Part shown: piece by piece, positions 58,736 to 64,000 of the stretch | How the letters are laid out: every line of letters starts with the position of its first letter | How positions within the stretch are numbered: position 1 is the first letter of the stretch | Assembly (NCBI RefSeq): GCF_004122735.1 | Contig: NZ_SDIF01000013.1 | Location: 47,274 to 111,273 of the forward strand | Reading direction: 5' to 3' | DNA: 64,000 nucleotides | DNA from: Streptomyces sioyaensis | GTDB taxonomy: Bacteria; Actinomycetota; Actinomycetes; Streptomycetales; Streptomycetaceae | Notes under the pieces: model-generated | Told to the model about the DNA's origin: nothing | What the model saw: only the letters and a program-made list of their open reading frames with translations | Database searches by the model: none | Position numbers and translations under genes: made by a program

Positions 58736-60703
58736 TCAGCCCACGTGGACGTGGGGGCGGCGGGCCCGGTCGGGTTCGGCCTCGCGGAGGACCTCGCGGG
58801 TGACGGGGGCGACCTCGCCCTGGCCGAACAGGAAGAAGCGCAGGAACTGGGCGAAGGGGTTGCCTTCGGTCCACTCGAAGTAGATGTGCGGCCGATGTCC
58901 GGTGGCATCGCGTACGTGCAGCAGCAGAGCGGCCAGGGCGTTGGAGACGGCGGGGCTCTCCAGGCAGAGCACGCGGTAGCGGTTGTGCAGCACCTCGCCG
59001 CGTACCTGCAGTTCGCTCTCGAACTCGGACGGGTCGCCGACGGTGACCTCGACGAAGATGAAGTCCTCGGACGTCGGGATGTCGTTGTCCGTGCGGATCT
59101 GCTGGAGCTTGTCGCGGTACTCGGCGATGTCACGCTGGTCGGGCTCGTTCGCGATGAAGCGGATCTTGCGCTGGGCGATATCGCGGATGAACCGCTGTGC
59201 GATGTCGTCGAGCACCACGCTGGTCACCCGCAGTTCGAAGGAGCGGGCGAGGCGGGAGAGGAACGACAGCAGAATGATGCCGGTGATGAAGCAGGCGCCG
59301 ATCTTGACGCCGTCGGGGCGCTCGATGATGTTCGCGATCGTGGTGTAGACGAACACCAGGGCGATCAAGGCGAAGCCGAGCCACCAGCCGTGCTCGCGGG
59401 CGCGCCGGGCGGCGATGGTCACCGCGATCGCGGCGGAGCTGATCAGGACCAGGACGCCGGTGGCGTAGGCGCCGCCCTGGGCGTCCACGTTGGCGTCGAA
59501 GAGCCAGGTCACGAGGAACGCGATCAGGGTGAAGACCAGCACCATCGGACGGACCGCCCGGGCCCAGTGGGGCGCCATGCCGTAGCGCGGCAGATACTGC
59601 GGCATCAGGTTGAGCAGGCCGGCCATGGCCGAGGCGCCGGCGAACCACAGGATGGCGATGGTGGACACGTCGTAGACTGTGCCGAACGCGGAGCCCAGAT
59701 ACTCATGGGCCAGATAGGCCAGGGCACGCCCGTTGGCCGAACCACCGGGCTGGAACGCTTCCTTGGGGATGAGCAGGGTCGTCACGAAGCTGGTGATGAT
59801 GAGGAAGACGCTCATGATGACGGCAGCGGTGGTGAGCAGCTTCTTCGCCCCGCGGATCCGCCCGACCGGCCGTTCCTCGGTGTCGGACGGGTCGCCCTCG
59901 ATATGGGGCATGACCGCCACGCCGGTCTCGAAGCCGGACAGGCCCAGCGCCAGCTTCGGGAAGACCAGCAGCGCCACGCCGATCATCGCCAGGACGTTGC
60001 CGTGCTCGGCGGTCAGCGCCTGGGACCAGTCGGGGATGACCTGCGCGGCGGTGATCACATGCCACAGTCCGACGACGACCACGACCGCGTTGAGCCCCAG
60101 ATAGAGGGCCACGAGGACGACCGCCACCCCGATCGCCTCCAGGAAGCCCTTGAGGAACACCGCACCGAGCAGCGCGATCAGGACCAGTGTGATGACCAAT
60201 TGCCGGTGCTGAAGGACGGTGCTGACGTGCGGGTTCTCCACCAGGTGGGTGGCGGCGTCGGCCGCCGACAGGGTGATGGTGATGAGGAAGTCGGTGGCGG
60301 CGAAACCCAGCAGGGTCAGGACGAACAGCTTGCCCTTCCAGAAGGTCAGCAGCCGCTCCAGCATCGCGATCGACCCCTGGCCGTGCGGACTCTCCTCGGC
60401 CACCCGCCGGTAGACCGGCAGCGCCCCGGCGAGCGTCACCACGACCAGCACGACGGTGGCCACCGGCGACAGCAGTCCCGCAGCCAGAGCGGCGATGCCC
60501 GGCTGATAGCCGAGGGTGGAGAAGTAGTCCACACCGGTCAGGCACATCACCCGCCACCACCGCTGCCCCCGTACGACCCCCTGCGGGGTGGCATGCGGGC
60601 CGGGGTGGTGCTTGGCCATGTCGGCCAGCCCCTCCAGCATCCACGCCCGGAAGCGATGCCGCACTGCGGTCCCGGACGAACCGGCAGGGGCGGAGGCGGC
60701 CAT
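58736..60703 (-). CDS. APC-superfamily permease with cytosolic C-terminal domain
   Basis: 655 residues from the ATG at 60703 (AGGAGC upstream; longer in-frame starts lack a site). About 12 membrane helices run from residue 55 to 490, beginning at [25 protein letters not shown], a KUP/APC-type TM1. A soluble domain of some 160 residues follows (about 495-655, [30 protein letters not shown]...). It may carry amino acids or potassium; actinobacterial proteins of this type are usually annotated only as amino-acid transporters. Divergent from the GGT gene. Confidence 0.82.
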   Translation of the reverse strand: MAASAPAGSSGTAVRHRFRAWMLEGLADMAKHHPGPHATPQGVVRGQRWWRVMCLTGVDYFSTLGYQPGIAALAAGLLSPVATVVLVVVTLAGALPVYRRVAEESPHGQGSIAMLERLLTFWKGKLFVLTLLGFAATDFLITITLSAADAATHLVENPHVSTVLQHRQLVITLVLIALLGAVFLKGFLEAIGVAVVLVALYLGLNAVVVVVGLWHVITAAQVIPDWSQALTAEHGNVLAMIGVALLVFPKLALGLSGFETGVAVMPHIEGDPSDTEERPVGRIRGAKKLLTTAAVIMSVFLIITSFVTTLLIPKEAFQPGGSANGRALAYLAHEYLGSAFGTVYDVSTIAILWFAGASAMAGLLNLMPQYLPRYGMAPHWARAVRPMVLVFTLIAFLVTWLFDANVDAQGGAYATGVLVLISSAAIAVTIAARRAREHGWWLGFALIALVFVYTTIANIIERPDGVKIGACFITGIILLSFLSRLARSFELRVTSVVLDDIAQRFIRDIAQRKIRFIANEPDQRDIAEYRDKLQQIRTDNDIPTSEDFIFVEVTVGDPSEFESELQVRGEVLHNRYRVLCLESPAVSNALAALLLHVRDATGHRPHIYFEWTEGNPFAQFLRFFLFGQGEVAPVTREVLREAEPDRARRPHVHVG

Positions 60704-61169
60704 CGTGTGCTCCTGTCGTACCGCGAAAGGATCAAGCCATCTACGAGACGGCCACGTCAGGGTACGCATTGACAGCCTGCCCACCAGGTGTTCACCGACG
60801 TGGCGGCCGCGTGTCCACCGGAGTGGTGGCACGGACGCCGGGGAGCCGCCGGGCGCGGACGCCGGAGGGGAGCCGGGCGCGGCGAGGCGGGGATGCTTCC
60901 CGCGCTCGGGCGCGCGTCCCCCTGGCCGTCCGGTTGCCGACTCACCTGCAAAGTCGTCAACAGGCCGGGGGAGAGGCGTAGTTGGCCGCCGGTGCCGATG
61001 TCCGCCCACGGCTCCGAAGCGGACCGCCGCGTCCCCCAACCTCTCGGAGGTTACCGAGGGGAAACCTCAGATCTCACGCAAACCTTGCAGCTCAGCGTTG
61101 ATCCGCCACTCGAACGGTGCCAGGGTTTCGGGAATTCCCTGCACACCACAGCGAAATCCTGGAGGCCGT
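60704..61169. other. 466-base divergent intergenic region (permease / GGT)
   Basis: No gene supported. It holds the promoters of both flanking genes. A perfect inverted repeat AACCTC-TCG-GAGGTT at 61038-61052 and a further AAACCTCAG at 61072-61080 form possible operator half-sites about 120 bases before the GGT start. Confidence 0.5.
61038..61052. promoter_or_regulatory. inverted repeat before the GGT gene
   Basis: AACCTC-TCG-GAGGTT, a perfect 6-base inverted repeat with a 3-base centre, in the divergent promoter region. Confidence 0.35.
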
Positions 61170-63014
61170 ATGGCTGTCCGTCGTGCCGCTGTCGCTGCCG
61201 CGTCCGCGGCAGCGCTCAGTCTTTCCCTGCTGGCCACGTCCTGCAGTGCCGGTGGGACCGCGTCCGCGGCCGACGCCACACCGCCGGCGCCCGCGAAGAA
61301 GGCGGTTGCCACCGGCAGCGGCGGCGCGGTGTCCAGCGTCAACCCGTATGCCTCCCGCGCGGGGCTGGAGGTGCTGCGCAAGGGAGGCAACGCCGTGGAC
61401 GCGGCGGTGGCAACCGCTGCCGCCCTCGGCGTGGTCGAGCCCTACTCCGCGGGAGTGGGGGGCGGCGGCTACATGGTCTACTACGACGCCAAGACCAAGA
61501 AGGTGCGCACCATCGACGGCCGGGAGACCGCGCCGGCCACCATGCGCGCCGACTCGTTCCTCGACCCCAAGACCGGTAAGCCGCTGCCCACCGAGGACGC
61601 GATCAACTCGGGGCTGTCGGTCGGCGTCCCGGGCACACCGGCCACCTGGGACAAGGCGCTCAAGAGCTGGGGCACGGTCTCCTTGGCGAACGCCCTGCGC
61701 CCGGCCACCCGGATCGCCGACGACGGCTTCGTGGTCAACAAGGAGTTCCGGGCCCAGACGGCCATGAACGAGAAGCGCTTCCGCGACATCAAGTCCACCA
61801 CGGACCTGTTCCTGCCCAAGGGCAAGCTCCCCGTGGTCGGCTCGCGCTTCCGCAACCCCGACCTCGCCCGGACCTACCGGCAGCTCGCCGGTGACGGCGT
61901 GGACGCGCTCTACCGCGGCAGCATAGGCCGCGACGTGGTGCGGACCGTCCAGAAGCCGCCGGTGGCATCCGGCGCCCACCACCAGGCCCGGCCCGGCCTG
62001 ATGAAGCCGGACGACCTCGCCCGCTACACGACCGAACGCCGGGACCCGACCCGGATCACGTACCACGGGCTGGACGTCTACTCCATGGCGCCGTCCTCGG
62101 CGGGCGGCACCACGGTCGGCGAGGCGCTGAACATCCTGGACAACTTCCACCTCTCGAAGGCCGACAGGACGCAGGCCCTGCACCACTACCTGGAGGCCAG
62201 CCGGATCTCCTTCGCGGACCGTAACCGCTGGGTGGGCGACCCGGCGTTCTCGGACGTGCCCACCAAGCCCCTGCTCGCCAAGGAGTTCGCCAAGAGCCGG
62301 GCCTGCCTGATCCGTTCCGACAAGGCACTGACCAGCCCGCTGGCCCCGGCGGACCCCCGCCACCCGGACTCGGGCTGCCAGGGGAAGACCGGGAACAAGC
62401 AACCGCACGAGGGGCCCTCGACCACGCATCTGGTCACCGCGGACCGTTGGGGCAACGTCGTCTCCTACACCCTGACGATCGAGCAGACCGGTGGCTCGGC
62501 CATCACCGTGCCCGGCCGCGGATTCCTGCTCAACAACGAGCTGACCGACTTCGACTTCGCGCCCCTCACCAAGGGGACGCCGGACCCGAACCTGCCGGGC
62601 CCGGGCAAGCGTCCGCGCAGCAGCATGTCGCCGACGATCGTCCTGCGGGACGGCAAGCCGATGATGGCCGTCGGTTCGCCGGGCGGCGCCACGATCATCA
62701 CCACCGTGCTGCAGACCCTGGTCAACCGTCTGGACCTCGGCATGTCGCTGCCGGAGGCGGTCGCCGCACCGCGTATCTCGCAGCGGAACGCGGCGCAGAC
62801 GGAAGCCGAACCGGCCTTCCTCGACTCTCCCGAGCGCAAGAAGCTGGAGGCGATGGGGCACCGGTTCGTCCTGGCCCCGAAGGCCTTCACCCCCTCACCG
62901 GAGATCGGGGCGGTGGCCGCGCTGGAGTTCCTGCCCCGCGGCAAGATCACGGCGGTGGCCGAACCCAAGCGCCGTGGCGGCGGCTCGGCCATGGTGCTGC
63001 ACGAGTCCCGCTGA
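61170..63014 (+). CDS. ggt: gamma-glutamyltransferase, probable lipoprotein
   Basis: 614 residues from the ATG at 61170 (GGAGG upstream). The signal peptide ends in a lipobox-like LLATSC, so Cys25 may be lipidated and the enzyme outward-facing. The Ntn-hydrolase precursor cleaves itself before Thr418 (PSTTHLVTAD), which becomes the nucleophile. Other blocks are RKGGNAVDAAVA, GVGGGGYMVYYD, PRSSMSPTIV and GSPGGATI. It hydrolyses gamma-glutamyl bonds of glutathione-like or poly-gamma-glutamyl compounds. Monocistronic, with its own divergent promoter. Confidence 0.93.
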   Translation: MAVRRAAVAAASAAALSLSLLATSCSAGGTASAADATPPAPAKKAVATGSGGAVSSVNPYASRAGLEVLRKGGNAVDAAVATAAALGVVEPYSAGVGGGGYMVYYDAKTKKVRTIDGRETAPATMRADSFLDPKTGKPLPTEDAINSGLSVGVPGTPATWDKALKSWGTVSLANALRPATRIADDGFVVNKEFRAQTAMNEKRFRDIKSTTDLFLPKGKLPVVGSRFRNPDLARTYRQLAGDGVDALYRGSIGRDVVRTVQKPPVASGAHHQARPGLMKPDDLARYTTERRDPTRITYHGLDVYSMAPSSAGGTTVGEALNILDNFHLSKADRTQALHHYLEASRISFADRNRWVGDPAFSDVPTKPLLAKEFAKSRACLIRSDKALTSPLAPADPRHPDSGCQGKTGNKQPHEGPSTTHLVTADRWGNVVSYTLTIEQTGGSAITVPGRGFLLNNELTDFDFAPLTKGTPDPNLPGPGKRPRSSMSPTIVLRDGKPMMAVGSPGGATIITTVLQTLVNRLDLGMSLPEAVAAPRISQRNAAQTEAEPAFLDSPERKKLEAMGHRFVLAPKAFTPSPEIGAVAALEFLPRGKITAVAEPKRRGGGSAMVLHESR

Positions 63015-63122
63015 CGCCCGGTCGTCCCCCTGCGCCGTGACGCGGAGGGGGACGGCGCCGCGTTCCGAGCAGTCCGACCAGCCAGAAGCCCGACCAGCCC
63101 GCGCGGCCTTCAGTCACCGGCC

Positions 63123-63178
63123 GTCAGACATCGGCCGTCAGACATCGACTGTCAGACGTCGGTCTTCAGACGCCGGCC
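63123..63178. repeat. 14-base tandem repeat, four copies, at a gene 3' end
   Basis: GTCAGACATCGGCC, GTCAGACATCGACT, GTCAGACGTCGGTC and TTCAGACGCCGGCC follow one another. The last includes the stop codon of the leftward membrane protein gene. Confidence 0.9.
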
Positions 63179-63699
63179 GGCTGCCCGGGCGCGACCCTCG
63201 GGGCCAGCCGGGCGGCGCGCCGGCGCACCAGGATGTTCTGCGTCCCCAGGCCGATCGCCAGGTACGCATACAGCGACGCGGCGCCCAGCACCCCGGTTCC
63301 GGCCGCATGGTCGATCCACCGGCCCAGCGCGACGTGCGCGACCACCGCCACCAGCCAGAGCCCGGTGGTGGCCGCCGTCCCCTTGCGCAACACCTCGTCC
63401 CGGGGGCCGTCCGGGGTGCCGTGCCACACCCGTACGGTCCGTGCCCTGGCCGCCCCAAAACCCGCCGCGACGGCCAGGCTCGCCACCAGGAGGACGACGG
63501 CCAGGGCGCTCAGCGGGTGGTCCTTGAGAACCGAGGCGATCCCGAAGGCGATCCCCACGGCACCCAGCACACCGAGGACGGCCGGCCCGACCAGCGAGCC
63601 CTTACGGCGTACCGGGCGGGTGCGTAACTGCCGCCGTATCACCAGACCGACGACCACCGCCGCTATGACGAGCGTGGCCCCGCCGTTCGTGCTCTGCAT
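63166..63699 (-). CDS. hypothetical membrane protein (CcdC/DUF1453-like)
   Basis: 177 residues from the ATG at 63699. Four or five hydrophobic segments (about 8-22, 36-58, 62-84, 108-128, 135-155) are separated by short basic loops (RRQLRTRPVRRKG). Composition and layout resemble the DUF1453/CcdC-like integral membrane proteins, but this is a weak call. Function unknown. It stands alone, and its end carries a tandem repeat. Confidence 0.65.
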   Translation of the reverse strand: MQSTNGGATLVIAAVVVGLVIRRQLRTRPVRRKGSLVGPAVLGVLGAVGIAFGIASVLKDHPLSALAVVLLVASLAVAAGFGAARARTVRVWHGTPDGPRDEVLRKGTAATTGLWLVAVVAHVALGRWIDHAAGTGVLGAASLYAYLAIGLGTQNILVRRRAARLAPRVAPGQPAGV

Positions 63700-63947
63700 G
63701 CGTCAACTCCCCGTTGTGGCACCGCGCCAGGCCGGCAGTGCGAAGAGCCCATTGTGCGCGCATGCGCATGGCGTCGCGGGCGCGGGATCACGGATGCGCG
63801 GGCCGGACGGCGGCCGGGGGCGGGGGCCGGCGCGCGGGGGGGACGCGGGGCGGCCCGGCCCGGGCCGGACCCGAAAAAGGACGGAAAAAGGAAGGGGGCC
63901 GGGGCGGGACCCCCGCCGCGGCCCCCCGCCGTGGGGGTGGGGGCGGT

Positions 63948-64000
63948 TCAGCCCGCGAGCCCCATGTCCGTCGCCTCGGCGGACGGCGTCACGTCGGCGG
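63948..64000 (-). CDS. 3' end of a gene cut by the window edge
   Basis: Read leftward, the frame ending in TGA at 63950-63948 gives ADVTPSAEATDMGLAG, a plausible C-terminus. Only 16 residues are inside the window, so the product cannot be named. The GC-rich sequence 63780-63947 between it and the membrane protein gene probably holds its terminator. Confidence 0.35.
   Translation of the reverse strand, partial: ADVTPSAEATDMGLAG

Noticed and set aside
61092..62861. 589-codon leftward frame opposite the gamma-glutamyltransferase
   Set aside because: Shadow frame; the plus strand carries all GGT motifs.
1..64000. tRNA, rRNA, IS element or prophage genes
   Set aside because: I saw no TTCGA-containing cloverleaf region, rRNA-like stretch, transposase, integrase or phage structural motif.

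Overview
The window is about 72% GC, uses GTG and TTG starts, and carries a gene set typical of a Streptomyces chromosome: a RppA-type type III polyketide synthase beside a CYP158-like P450, SpoIIE/PP2C phosphatases, a SigB/SigF-family sigma factor, tandem universal stress proteins and a MatB-like polysaccharide synthase. I see no rRNA, tRNA, CRISPR array, prophage or insertion sequence. Both ends cut genes.

Layout. 1-5.3 kb: the 3' part of a CapA-like gene, a Tat-exported class II cholesterol oxidase and a dnaK-grpE pair without dnaJ or hspR. 5.8-8.3 kb: rppA plus P450 (tetrahydroxynaphthalene/flaviolin pigment). 9.1-13.6 kb: efeO-efeB without efeU, and a surface-anchored phosphoesterase. 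13.8-18.6 kb: a VOC protein and a stress group (double USP, CBS-BON, SRPBCC, PAS-PP2C phosphatase). 18.9-22.8 kb: RidA with an MFS exporter, PhzF, and a zinc alcohol dehydrogenase.

22.9-29.4 kb: a tightly coupled five-gene cassette for 4-hydroxyphenylglycine (prephenate dehydrogenase, HpgT, Hmo, HmaS). It also contains a phytanoyl-CoA-dioxygenase-like 2-oxoglutarate oxygenase and is preceded by a LuxR regulator with a degenerate receiver. No peptide synthetase is present in the window.

30.2-39.2 kb: an SRPBCC protein, a 1.5 kb gene-poor stretch, a MatA/MatB-like glycan locus whose deacetylase domain has lost its metal ligands, an LCP ligase and a large transmembrane SpoIIE phosphatase. 40.3-45.1 kb: an APC permease, a PiT phosphate transporter, a small membrane protein and a lone GltD-like subunit. 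45.4-47.5 kb: a PAS-GAF-PP2C phosphatase.

48.0-54.2 kb: a compact, apparently undescribed RiPP locus. In order it holds a small coupled ORF, an MFS exporter, an S9 prolyl-oligopeptidase-like protease, a 39-residue candidate precursor flanked by two perfect GC hairpins, a B12-binding-type radical SAM enzyme (Cx7Cx2C) and a DUF5825-like partner. This is the best candidate for a new system. 54.3-58.5 kb: a GAF-PP2C-HATPase phosphatase, a methyltransferase, a SigF-like sigma factor and a STAS antagonist, the last two with SigB-type promoter matches. 58.7-64 kb: a second APC permease, a secreted gamma-glutamyltransferase, a small membrane protein and a clipped gene end.

Two themes recur. One is partner-switch signalling: four SpoIIE-type phosphatases plus sigma factor and STAS within about 41 kb. 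The other is short tandem or direct repeats at the 3' ends of genes.
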